DNA of 64,000 nucleotides, taken from Massilia alkalitolerans DSM 17462 (GTDB taxonomy: Bacteria; Pseudomonadota; Gammaproteobacteria; Burkholderiales; Burkholderiaceae_D). Shown one piece after another: positions 35,872 to 44,097 of this stretch. The stretch lies in contig NZ_ATYR01000028.1 in NCBI RefSeq assembly GCF_000427785.1, positions 21,671 to 85,670 on the forward strand. The letters are read 5' to 3'. The translations under genes and the position numbers were made by a program. The notes under the pieces are model-generated. The model did not search any database. It was not told the DNA's origin and worked only from the letters and a program-made list of their open reading frames with translations. Numbering within the stretch: the stretch's first letter is position 1; each line of letters opens with the position of its first letter.

Positions 35872-37842
35872 TCAGCCGGCCAGCGCCAGTCCTCCGGCCA
35901 CATGCCAGGCCTGGGCGTGCCCGAGGCGGCGCAGCAGGCGCGCGGCGCGGGCGCTGCGGTTGCCGCTGCGGCACAGGAACACCAGCGGACGGGGCTCGCG
36001 CAGCCAGTGTGCAGCCTGCCCGGCCAGCTGCGACAGCGGCACGTGCTGCGCGCCGCGTCCGCGCAGCTGGGCGCAGGCCGCCGCGTGTTCCGGCAGCTCG
36101 CGCACGTCGACCAGCAGGGCGTCGGGGTGGGCCGCCAGGTAGGCGGCCGCCGTGGTCGGGTCGAGGTCGATGCCCTCGTCGGGCAAGGCCTCGGCGCCGG
36201 GCCGCGACACCGCGGGTTCGCCGATCCGATGACAACACAGGGCGGCGTCGAAGCCGTCGTTCCCAGGATCGGCGCCGAACACGAAGCGCACCGCGCCAGC
36301 GGCCAGCACGCCGTTTTCCGGACGCCCCAGCAGGTAGCCATCGCCGTTTTTCGCCAGCACGTCCTGGCCCAGCGCGATGGCGTCGAGCGTGGCGCCGGCA
36401 AATTCCACCTGCTGCGCGCCGCCCGGCCAGCCCGGTGTCAGGCCCAGAATGTCGCACAGCGCGTCGGCGCCGCCGGCGCCATGGCTGGTGGCGAAACAGG
36501 CCCGCAGGCGGCATTCGCGCGTGCTCAGGTCGGCGGCAATGCGCGCCGCCAGCGCTTCGGGCGGATCGATCGCGATGCAGTGGCGGCCCTCGTCGTCGAA
36601 CAGCAGCCAGCCGCTGGCGCCGCCCGCCTCCAGCTGTTGCAGGCGCGCCGCCGGCCTGGCCTGTGCCAGCGCGCGGCCACAGTGCGCGATCCGGGCGCAG
36701 GCGGTCTCGATGAAGTCGTCGTCCACCAGCGGGCCGAAGGACAGGCGCACGGCCGACGCGCTGCGCTCCAGGGGCACGCCCATCGCATCGAGCACGTAGC
36801 TCGGCGCCGCCTTGGCGGCCGAACAGGCCGAACCCGCGCTGACGCGCACGCCGGCGGCATCGAACAGGTCGAGCAGCTCCTTGCTGCCCAGGCCCGGCAC
36901 CGAGAAATTCAGCGTGGTGGGCAAGGCATGTTCGAGCGGTGCGTTGAACACCAGGCCCGGGAAGGCTTCGCGCAGGCTTGCCGCAAGGCGGTCGCGGTAG
37001 CCTCGCAGCTGGGCGTGGCTGCGGAAGGTCGTGCCCTCCTCCAGCGCGCCGAGCACGGCTCCAAAAGCGGCGATGCCGCCCATGTTCTCGGTGCCCGAGC
37101 GCTGGCCGGCTTCCTGGCCGCCGCCGCACATCAGCGGCGTGTAGGGCGCGCCCTCGCGCACGTACAGCAGGCCGATGCCCTTGGGCGCATACAGCTTGTG
37201 GCCAGAGAAGGGTGCGTAGTCGATGCGGGTGGCGTCGAGGGCGAGGGGCAGCTTGCCGAGCGCCTGCACGCAGTCGACCATCCACAGCGCCGGACTGCCG
37301 GTTTCTTGCAGCACGCGCGCGATGCCGTCCAGGTCGGACACCACGCCGGTTTCGTTGTTGGCCGCCATGGTGCAGACAAAAGCGGCACGCGGCGCCAGTT
37401 CTCCCAGCAGGTCCAGACGGTGGCGGCCGTCGCCGTCGACCGGCAGCGCGCGCAGCTCCAGCCCGGTACCGAGCACGCGGTTCCAGTGCGCCAGGCTTTC
37501 CGGCACCGCCTTGTGCTCGGTGGCGCCGTAGAGCAGCAGGTCGCCGCAGGCTTCGCCGCGCGCGCGCCGCTCGCGCACCGCGCACAGCGCCGACAGCACC
37601 GCAGTCTGGATGCCTTCGGTGGCGCCGCTGGTGAACATCACCCGCCCCCTGGCGGCGCCGAGCACCCGGCGCGCCCGGGCGCGGGTGGCGTCGAGCAGGG
37701 CCTTGGCGCGCAGGCCGCAGGCATGGCTGCTGCTCGGGTTGCCGAAGCAGTCCTGCATGACGGCCGTCGCCGCTTCGATGGCTGCCGGGAGGACCGGCGA
37801 CGTGGCGTTGGCGTCGAGGTAAACTTCGTTGTTCATCATCAC
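35872..37842 (-). CDS. Cysteine desulfurase - MBL-like - rhodanese fusion protein
   Basis: 656 residues. Residues 1-390 are a NifS/IscS-type PLP enzyme with the PLP lysine in SGHKLYAPKG (Lys 216) and the persulfide cysteine in SAGSACSA (Cys 340). Residues about 405-540 resemble a metallo-beta-lactamase fold of the persulfide-dioxygenase kind by strand order (CIAIDPPE, then ATSHGAGGAD where THxHxDH would be), but the metal-binding histidines are gone. Residues 560-656 are a rhodanese domain with active Cys 624 in FLCRSGNRSA. Together they could release sulfur from cysteine and pass it as persulfide to an acceptor. Divergent from an Lrp-type regulator, which may control it. Three ATGs in a row open the gene. 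Confidence 0.85.
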   Translation of the reverse strand: MMMNNEVYLDANATSPVLPAAIEAATAVMQDCFGNPSSSHACGLRAKALLDATRARARRVLGAARGRVMFTSGATEGIQTAVLSALCAVRERRARGEACGDLLLYGATEHKAVPESLAHWNRVLGTGLELRALPVDGDGRHRLDLLGELAPRAAFVCTMAANNETGVVSDLDGIARVLQETGSPALWMVDCVQALGKLPLALDATRIDYAPFSGHKLYAPKGIGLLYVREGAPYTPLMCGGGQEAGQRSGTENMGGIAAFGAVLGALEEGTTFRSHAQLRGYRDRLAASLREAFPGLVFNAPLEHALPTTLNFSVPGLGSKELLDLFDAAGVRVSAGSACSAAKAAPSYVLDAMGVPLERSASAVRLSFGPLVDDDFIETACARIAHCGRALAQARPAARLQQLEAGGASGWLLFDDEGRHCIAIDPPEALAARIAADLSTRECRLRACFATSHGAGGADALCDILGLTPGWPGGAQQVEFAGATLDAIALGQDVLAKNGDGYLLGRPENGVLAAGAVRFVFGADPGNDGFDAALCCHRIGEPAVSRPGAEALPDEGIDLDPTTAAAYLAAHPDALLVDVRELPEHAAACAQLRGRGAQHVPLSQLAGQAAHWLREPRPLVFLCRSGNRSARAARLLRRLGHAQAWHVAGGLALAG

Positions 37843-37985
37843 ATTACAAAAAAGTAATTAGTTGCTGCGGATCGTGTTATTGTTGATGAGTATGTTACGG
37901 AGTCGCGCCGGTAAACATATACTAAATTATCCGCGTCATGGCGCGAAATTGGCATATACGTTCTTGATATACCGATATAGTGAAA

Positions 37986-38471
37986 ATGAACTCACTCGAC
38001 AAGTTTGATTGCGCCATTCTTGCCGCATTGCAGGCGGATGCCACCCTCTCCATTTCCGGCCTCAGCGAAAAGGTCGGCCTGTCCAGCACGCCCTGCTGGA
38101 AACGCGTCAAGCGCCTCGAGGAAGAGGGCTATATCGAAAGCCGGGTCAGCATCGTCAACCGCGAGAAGGTCGGCCTGCCGGTGACGGTGTTCGTCAGCGT
38201 GCGCACCACCGAACACGACGAAAAATGGCTGGCGCGCTTCGCCGCGGCCGTGGTCGCACTGCCGGAAGTGCTCGAGTTCCACCGCATGAGCGGCGACGTC
38301 GACTACCTGCTCAAGGTCGTCACCACCGACATCGCGGGCTATGATCGCTTCTACAAGAAGCTGATCAAGACCGCGCGCCTGACCGGCGTGTCCTCGGCCT
38401 TCTCGATGGAGCAGATCAAGTGCACCACCGCGCTGCCGCTGGAGTTGATCTCGCACGGCTTGCCGGCGTAA
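37986..38471 (+). CDS. Lrp/AsnC family transcriptional regulator
   Basis: 161 residues: an N-terminal winged helix-turn-helix (about 5-50, LSISGLSEKVGLSSTPCWKRVKRLE) and a C-terminal RAM ligand-binding domain (about 65-145). Such regulators bind amino acids and control transport or catabolism. Start ATG 37986 is taken; a GTG two codons earlier is possible, and neither has a clear Shine-Dalgarno. It faces away from the cysteine desulfurase fusion across 143 AT-rich bases. This is the arrangement of cysteine-responsive DecR/CyuR-type regulators and their target, so control of cysteine sulfur release is a reasonable inference. Confidence 0.9.
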   Translation: MNSLDKFDCAILAALQADATLSISGLSEKVGLSSTPCWKRVKRLEEEGYIESRVSIVNREKVGLPVTVFVSVRTTEHDEKWLARFAAAVVALPEVLEFHRMSGDVDYLLKVVTTDIAGYDRFYKKLIKTARLTGVSSAFSMEQIKCTTALPLELISHGLPA

Positions 38472-38558
38472 GCTTGTAAGCACACGTTGCGCCGCTTAAC
38501 CGGCGCCGGGTTTCATGTCATGATGGCGTCCGTTTCGAACACAACGGAGACCCAGGGA

Positions 38559-39695
38559 ATGCCATCCAAACTGCACATGGCGCCGCTCGCGCTGGCCGCG
38601 CTGCTCGCCATCGACGTCAATACCGCCAACGCCGCCGAACAGGTCGTGAGAATCGGCGTGAGCGGCCCGCTGTCCGGTTCCAATGCCTTCGCCGGCAAGG
38701 ACAACGAGAACGGCGTGCGCCTCGCCATCGAAGAACTCAACGCGCAGAAGCTCCAGGTCGGCGGCAACACGATCCGCTTCGAGCTGCAGTCCGAAGACGA
38801 CCAGGGCGACCCGAAACAGGGCGTCAACGTGGCGCAGAAATTCGCCGACGCCAAGGTGAAGTTCGTGCTCGGCCCGTACAACTCGGGCGTGGCGATTCCC
38901 GCTTCGCGCGTCTACAACGACAACGGCATCCTGATGTCGACCGTCGGCACCAATCCCAAGATCACCCAGTCCGGCTACCCGACCGTGTTCCGCATCGTCG
39001 CCAGCGACACCCAGGTGGGCGGCTCGGTGGCAGCCTATGCGGCCAAGGAACTGAAGGTGAAAAACGTCGGCGTGATCGACGACCGCACCGCCTTCGGCCA
39101 GGGCGTCGCGATGGAATTCAAGCGCCAGGCCACCGCCAACGGCATGAAGGTCGCCGGCCACGAATACACCACCGACAAGGCGACCGACTTCGCCGCCATC
39201 CTCACTTCGCTCAAGGCCAAGCGCGTGGACGCCGTCTTCTTCGGCGGCTATGCCCCGCAGGCCGCGCCGATGGCGCGCCAGATGAAGGCGCTCGGCCTGA
39301 ACGTGCCGCTGCTGGGCGGCGACACCCTGTGCAGCCCGGAGATGGCCAAGCTGGGCGGCCCGGCGGTAGGCGAGAACGTGCGCTGCGCCCAGGCCGGCGC
39401 GATCGTCGCCAAGCAGCCGGGCGGCCCCGCCTTCATCAACGCCTACAAGGCCCGCTTCAAGCGCGACCCGGACGTGTATGCGCCCTCGTTCTACGACCAG
39501 ACCAAGTTCATCGCCCAGGCCATGAAGTCGGCCAACTCGGTCGATGCCGCCAAGGTCGGCGCGGCCATGCACAGCATCAGCTACCAGGGCGTGGTGGGCA
39601 CCTACGGCTATGACCCGAAGGGCAACCTGAAGAAGACGGCCGTCACGGTCTACACCTTCAAGAACGGCGCACTGACGCCGCTGGCCAGCTACTGA
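38559..39695 (+). CDS. ABC transporter substrate-binding protein, branched-chain amino acid type
   Basis: 378 residues. A signal peptide (MPSKLHMAPLALAALLAI...ANA) precedes a type I periplasmic binding fold of the LivJ/LivK family (VRIGVSGPLSGSNAFAGKDNENGVRLAIEELN). The start follows GGAGA; upstream in-frame ATGs would extend past the signal. No permease or ATPase gene is nearby, so it either serves a transporter encoded elsewhere or feeds a sensor. It is followed 16 bp on by the DUF885 gene, with AAGGA in between, suggesting co-transcription. Confidence 0.9.
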   Translation: MPSKLHMAPLALAALLAIDVNTANAAEQVVRIGVSGPLSGSNAFAGKDNENGVRLAIEELNAQKLQVGGNTIRFELQSEDDQGDPKQGVNVAQKFADAKVKFVLGPYNSGVAIPASRVYNDNGILMSTVGTNPKITQSGYPTVFRIVASDTQVGGSVAAYAAKELKVKNVGVIDDRTAFGQGVAMEFKRQATANGMKVAGHEYTTDKATDFAAILTSLKAKRVDAVFFGGYAPQAAPMARQMKALGLNVPLLGGDTLCSPEMAKLGGPAVGENVRCAQAGAIVAKQPGGPAFINAYKARFKRDPDVYAPSFYDQTKFIAQAMKSANSVDAAKVGAAMHSISYQGVVGTYGYDPKGNLKKTAVTVYTFKNGALTPLASY

Positions 39696-39711
39696 TTCAC
39701 AAGGAAACACC

Positions 39712-41517
39712 ATGAAAGCAAGCTTCAAGCTCGCAAGCCTGGCGGCCGCCGCGCTGCTGGCCTGCGGGCCGGCCTCGGCCGCCCAGGCAGACGCCCCCAA
39801 GCCGGCTTCCGCCGCCGCGAGCGCGGAAAGCCGCCAACTCAATGCGCTGGCCGACGAGTACTACGAGTCGCTGGCCCGCTTCGAGCCGGTGTGGGCCACC
39901 GAGAGCGGCGACAGCCGCTTCAACGACAAGCTGGGCTTGTCGATCTCGCCGAAGCTGCGCGAGCAGCAGTTCGCGCTCTACCGCAGCTATCTCAAGCGCT
40001 TGTCAGGCATTCCGCGCGAGCGCCTGGGAGGGCGCGACCAGACCAGCTACGACATCCTCAAGTTCGAGCTCGATAGCGCGCTGCGCCTGGCCGCCTTCCC
40101 GGAACACCTGATCCCGATCGACCAGATGCTCAGCATGCCGGTGATCCTGGCGAACTACGCCGGCGGCCAGGCCGCCCAGCCCCTGAACACCGTGCGCGAC
40201 TACCGCGCCTACCTGAGCCGCCTGGCGCAGCTGGTGCCGCACATCGACCAGTCGATCGCCAACATGCGCGAAGGCGTCAAGCGCGGCGTGGTGCAGCCGC
40301 GCGAGCCGATGCAGTCCGCCCTGCCCCAGTTCAAGCAGCTGGTCGCGAACAAGACCGAAGCGAGCATCTTCTACACCCCGATCAAGAACATGCCGGCCAG
40401 CTTCACGGCTCTTGAAAAGCGCAGTCTGACGCAGGCCTACCGCAAGACGATCGCGAACAAGCTCAATCCGGCGCTCAAGCGCCTGGCGACCTACCTGGAA
40501 AAGGACTACCTGCCGAAGACGCGCACCAGCGCCGGCTGGAACGCCCTGCCGGACGGCGCCGCCTGGTACGCGGCGCGCGTGGCGGCGATGACCACCACCA
40601 GCCTCACGCCCGAGCAGATCCACGAGATCGGCCTGAAGGAAGTGGCGCGCATCCAGGGCGAATACGCCGTGACCGGCCCCAAGATGGGCTACACCGGTCC
40701 GGCGGCCGGCCTGCCGCGCTGGGTTGCGGAGCAGCCGAAATACAAGCCGTTCACCTCGGACCAGCAGGTGATCGACGTGTACCGCGAGCTGGACACCAAG
40801 GTGCGCGCCAAGCTGCCTGCCCTGTTCACCCTGATGCCGAAGGCGCCGCTCGACCTGCGCCTGGAGCCGGAACTGTCGCGCGCCACCGCCTCGGACCACT
40901 ACACCCCGCCGGCCGCGGACGGCTCGCGCCCGGGCGTGTTCTGGTCGGTAGTGAACGATCCGAAGCTGTACGGCAGCACCGGCATGGTCACGCTCTACCT
41001 GCATGAAGGCCAGCCGGGCCACCACTTCCACATCGCGCTGGTGCAGGAACTCGGCCTGCCGAATTTCCGCAAGTTTGGCGGCAACAACGCCTTCACCGAG
41101 GGCTGGGCGCTGTATGCCGAGACCCTGGGCAAGGAGATGGGCCTGTTCGACAAGCCCGAGGATTACTTCGGCCACTTGAACGACGAGATGCTGCGTGCGG
41201 CGCGCCTGGTCGTGGATACCGGCCTGCACGCGAAGGGCTGGAGCCGTGCCCAGGCCATCACCTATTTCCAGGACACGCTGGGATACTCGGAAGCCGAGGC
41301 ACGGGCGCAGATCGAACGCTACATGGTGTGGCCGGGACAGGCGCTGGGCTACAAGATCGGCTCGCTGAAGATCATGGAGCTGCGCAAGCGCGCGGAAAGC
41401 GCACTGGGCGAGAAGTTCAGCCTGCCGAAGTTCCACGAGATCGTGCTGGGCGACGGCACGCTGCCGCTGGCGGTGCTGGAGGCGAAGGTCGATCGGTGGA
41501 TTGCCGAGACCAGGTAA
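39712..41517 (+). CDS. Secreted DUF885 family metallopeptidase-like protein
   Basis: 601 residues with a signal peptide (MKASFKLASLAAAALLACGPASA). The DUF885 core is all-helical and carries the conserved YLHEGQPGHHFH (about 435-446), an extended zinc-binding motif like that of gluzincin peptidases, plus a downstream EGWALYAE that probably supplies the third ligand. Family members are thought to be metallopeptidases, with little biochemistry. It follows the substrate-binding protein closely, so the two may act on peptides or amino acids together. A transposon-like element starts 16 bp after its stop. Confidence 0.87.
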   Translation: MKASFKLASLAAAALLACGPASAAQADAPKPASAAASAESRQLNALADEYYESLARFEPVWATESGDSRFNDKLGLSISPKLREQQFALYRSYLKRLSGIPRERLGGRDQTSYDILKFELDSALRLAAFPEHLIPIDQMLSMPVILANYAGGQAAQPLNTVRDYRAYLSRLAQLVPHIDQSIANMREGVKRGVVQPREPMQSALPQFKQLVANKTEASIFYTPIKNMPASFTALEKRSLTQAYRKTIANKLNPALKRLATYLEKDYLPKTRTSAGWNALPDGAAWYAARVAAMTTTSLTPEQIHEIGLKEVARIQGEYAVTGPKMGYTGPAAGLPRWVAEQPKYKPFTSDQQVIDVYRELDTKVRAKLPALFTLMPKAPLDLRLEPELSRATASDHYTPPAADGSRPGVFWSVVNDPKLYGSTGMVTLYLHEGQPGHHFHIALVQELGLPNFRKFGGNNAFTEGWALYAETLGKEMGLFDKPEDYFGHLNDEMLRAARLVVDTGLHAKGWSRAQAITYFQDTLGYSEAEARAQIERYMVWPGQALGYKIGSLKIMELRKRAESALGEKFSLPKFHEIVLGDGTLPLAVLEAKVDRWIAETR

Positions 41518-41543
41518 GACTGGGACGAAGCCGGGGTTTTCCC

Positions 41544-41731
41544 TAATGTCAGTCAGTTAAGCCGGAATTGTAAGGTGGGCGGGTTCCCCGCCCACGCGGT
41601 GATAGTTGCGATACGAATAGCCGCACGGGCTGCAGTACTGTGATTTGACCGCGTGGGCGGGAAAACAGTCCACTGGACTGTTTTCCCCCGCCCACCCTAC
41701 GGATGAGCAGTGGCTTTTAAGACTGGCATTA
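41544..41731. mobile_element. MITE-like element with 10-bp flanking direct repeats
   Basis: 188 bp bounded by inverted ends TAATGTCAGTC (41544) and GACTGGCATTA (ending 41731). It is flanked on both sides by the identical 10-mer GGGTTTTCCC (41534-41543 and 41732-41741), which looks like a target-site duplication. Inside are two GC-rich hairpins, GTGGGCGGGTTCCCCGCCCAC near 41575 and a longer palindrome at about 41653-41696 centred on CAGTCCACTGGACTG. No coding frame with a start site is present. The mobilising transposase is not in the window. Confidence 0.6.
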
Positions 41732-41750
41732 GGGTTTTCCCCGGTTTTTT

Positions 41751-43064
41751 TCATTCGTGTCCGACCACTTTCTTCATCCATGTCGACATGAAGGCAAGCG
41801 CCGAAGGCGCGACCGTTTCCTCGATCAGAAAATACTCGCTGGCCTTGCCAGTCCTGGCGGTCTGGAAGCTGTGGTTGAGGCCAGGAAGCTGGCGTACGAC
41901 GCTCCGGGGAGAGCGGCCTGCGAGGGCACGCTCGATTTCTTTCAGGTTCTCGGCGGGCGGCACCTGGAGGTCCTTCTCTCCTCCCAGGGCCAGCACCGGG
42001 CAGGTGACGCGTTCGAGATACTGGCGCGGGTCCAGTGACAGGAAGCGCCGGAACCAGGGCGTCAGCAAGGCCTCGAAAGCTTCGTCGGGGATCCCTTCCG
42101 GCGGAATCTCGAGTGCGGTCCTGGTCGCCGCCGGCAAGGCATGCGTGGCCGCCCGCATGGCCGCCAGCGCATCGGGCCGGGTCCGGTCGCTTGCGGCGAT
42201 CTCGAACAGCTCGCGTTCCTGCGACCGGTTGAGCAGGACGAGGGACTCGTCCATGCCTTCGGCGCGGCGGGCGGCCGCATCCTGCAGGCTTTTGATGTCG
42301 ATGCCGGGCAGGCCGGTACCGCCGAGCATGACGATGAAGCGGACGTCCGCCGGCGCCTGCGCCGCTGCCATGGACGCGATGATGCCGCCTTCGCTGTGCC
42401 CGACGATGCCGATCCGGGATGCGCGGATATTCGGCTGGATCTTCAGGAAGCGTGCTGCGGCCAGCGCGTCGGCGGCATAGTCGTCGGTGGTCGAATCGGG
42501 ATGCCGTCTGCCTCCCGTCAGCCCGACGCCCCGTTTGTCGTACCGAAGCACGGCAAAGCCCTGCCGGGTCAGGTGATCCGCCAGCACCGCCAGCGTCTTG
42601 TGCAGGGACATTCCCCCGTCCCGGTCGTGCGGCCCGGTGCCTGCAAGCAGCACGACACCGGGAAAAGGACCGCCTGTCGACGGATAGCTGAGTGTCCCTA
42701 CCGGAGAGACCGCCGGATCGGGCGTGTCGAACACCACCTCCTGCGTGACATACGGCAGGGGCGCGGCCGGGTGTTGTGGGCGGCGGCGTTCGGCGTAGAC
42801 ATGAAAGCCGCCACCGGCCTGTTCGATCAGGAAGCGGGTCGGGAAGCCACTGCTTCCGACTCCCGTGATGCGCTTCGGCTGCCCCCTTGCCGGCGCTTTC
42901 CATTCCTCGCCGAGCTTTACGTTCATCTTGCCGAGTTCCGTGTTGACGTCTTCCGCCTTCTGCGTCGAGAACATGTGGCGCTTGATCGTGGATTCGGCGA
43001 AGGCCGTGGGCGAAAGTGCAGCCAGAGACAGCGCGGCGACGAGGCGTACGAGGGAACGATGCAT
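41751..43064 (-). CDS. Secreted alpha/beta hydrolase
   Basis: 437 residues. A signal peptide (MHRSLVRLVAALSLAALSPTAFA) is followed by a poorly conserved N-terminal domain (about 25-140) and an alpha/beta hydrolase with LAGTGPHDRD, the nucleophile elbow GHSEGG (about 240) and a C-terminal LNHSF that supplies the likely catalytic His. This matches the prolyl-oligopeptidase/S9-like esterase group that often acts on small esters or peptides; the substrate is unknown. It ends just beyond the MITE-like element and is divergent from the PEP-CTERM gene at 43293. Confidence 0.86.
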   Translation of the reverse strand: MHRSLVRLVAALSLAALSPTAFAESTIKRHMFSTQKAEDVNTELGKMNVKLGEEWKAPARGQPKRITGVGSSGFPTRFLIEQAGGGFHVYAERRRPQHPAAPLPYVTQEVVFDTPDPAVSPVGTLSYPSTGGPFPGVVLLAGTGPHDRDGGMSLHKTLAVLADHLTRQGFAVLRYDKRGVGLTGGRRHPDSTTDDYAADALAAARFLKIQPNIRASRIGIVGHSEGGIIASMAAAQAPADVRFIVMLGGTGLPGIDIKSLQDAAARRAEGMDESLVLLNRSQERELFEIAASDRTRPDALAAMRAATHALPAATRTALEIPPEGIPDEAFEALLTPWFRRFLSLDPRQYLERVTCPVLALGGEKDLQVPPAENLKEIERALAGRSPRSVVRQLPGLNHSFQTARTGKASEYFLIEETVAPSALAFMSTWMKKVVGHE

Positions 43065-43242
43065 GACTGGTATCCAGGTGGTGGTGAGTCCAGGCAGGAT
43101 ACGTAGACATCAAGGAGACATTATGGAGCCCGGTCATCGTCCGCTGTCTACTTGAGGTGACACTAAGACGATAACGTCGAGAAATTTTACATTCCTATAA
43201 TCAAGAAATATGAATTTCTTAGAAATCAATGGCTTAGTTGCC

Positions 43243-43257
43243 TGGCACAGTTTTAGC
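43243..43257 (+). promoter_or_regulatory. Sigma-54 (-24/-12) promoter candidate for PEP-CTERM gene
   Basis: TGGCACAGTTTTAGC matches the consensus TGGCAC-N5-TTGC with one mismatch and has the required 12-bp distance between the GG and GC elements. It lies about 35 bp upstream of the start codon at 43293. PEP-CTERM genes are known to be sigma-54 dependent through PrsK/PrsR in several betaproteobacteria. Confidence 0.65.
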
Positions 43258-43292
43258 TTATAAAATTACAAGTACAATTAACTGGGGGAAAT

Positions 43293-44021
43293 ATGAATTT
43301 CTTACGTTCCACTGCACTGATTGCAAGCTTGATCATCTCGATGGCGCTGGGTGCAAGCGCCGCGAACGCGACCGTCATCCAGGGCAGCTCCACAGGCACG
43401 TTCGCGAATATTTCGAACTGCTGGGGCACCTGCTATGTGTTCGACGGTGTCAAGCAGCCGGACGCGGTGCTCGGATGGGGTTTCGGACTGTTCACCAATG
43501 GCTCGACCCTGGTAGCCCAGCCACGGCAGTGGAATGTCGGAGTAGAAAATGCGAATGACGTGATTCTGGCCGAACTGGTGTGGACCAACCGCGCCACCGC
43601 CGACTGGCTCACGCCCGACCTGTTCAAGGTCGATTACACCTTGAACATCACGTTCAGCCAGCCGAACACCGCCAGCGACTCGGAAGTATTCAAGTTCTCG
43701 ATCTTCAATACCAGGAACCCGGCCGGCGACAAGCTGTTGGGACTGACGCTGGCCGATCTCGCCGGACTGTCATTCGCCTTGAACGGCATCGAGATGTCCG
43801 ACCTGAAGTACCACCTCACGGGGGCCGGCAGCTTCGATGGGAACTACTGGTCCAACCCGGAAGGCAAGACCTCGACGATGTACATCAGCGCGGACTTCAA
43901 GTCGAGCGCGCCGGTGGTGAGCGAGCCGGTGCAGAACGAGGTACCCGAGCCGGCATCCCTGGCGCTGCTCGGCGCGGGCCTGGCCGGCCTTGGCTTCCTG
44001 CGCCGCCGCAAGACCGCCTGA
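43293..44021 (+). CDS. PEP-CTERM sorting-domain protein
   Basis: 242 residues. A signal peptide (MNFLRSTALIASLIISMALGASAANA) and a beta-rich body of no recognised domain lead to the C-terminal sorting signal VPEPASLALLGAGLAGLGF followed by RRRKTA. This is the tripartite exosortase substrate tail: PEP motif, hydrophobic helix, basic end. The protein is expected to be processed by an exosortase and displayed or secreted as part of the extracellular matrix. GGGGG eight bases before the ATG serves as ribosome-binding site. No exosortase gene is in the window. The neighbouring PEP-CTERM pair at 58012-59493 lies 14 kb away. Confidence 0.92.
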   Translation: MNFLRSTALIASLIISMALGASAANATVIQGSSTGTFANISNCWGTCYVFDGVKQPDAVLGWGFGLFTNGSTLVAQPRQWNVGVENANDVILAELVWTNRATADWLTPDLFKVDYTLNITFSQPNTASDSEVFKFSIFNTRNPAGDKLLGLTLADLAGLSFALNGIEMSDLKYHLTGAGSFDGNYWSNPEGKTSTMYISADFKSSAPVVSEPVQNEVPEPASLALLGAGLAGLGFLRRRKTA

Positions 44022-44097
44022 GCGCCAGTCCGCGCATATACGACCTTGCAGGCCGAGGCGGGTGATGCGCCCCGCCCGGTCCTGCGCCGTGATCCTC

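Noticed and set aside
29892..36713. A 2,273-residue open frame antisense to the glucan-synthase-like gene
   Set aside because: It is Arg/Gln/His/Ala-rich, shows no domain, and covers two well-supported genes on the other strand. High GC content makes such antisense frames common.
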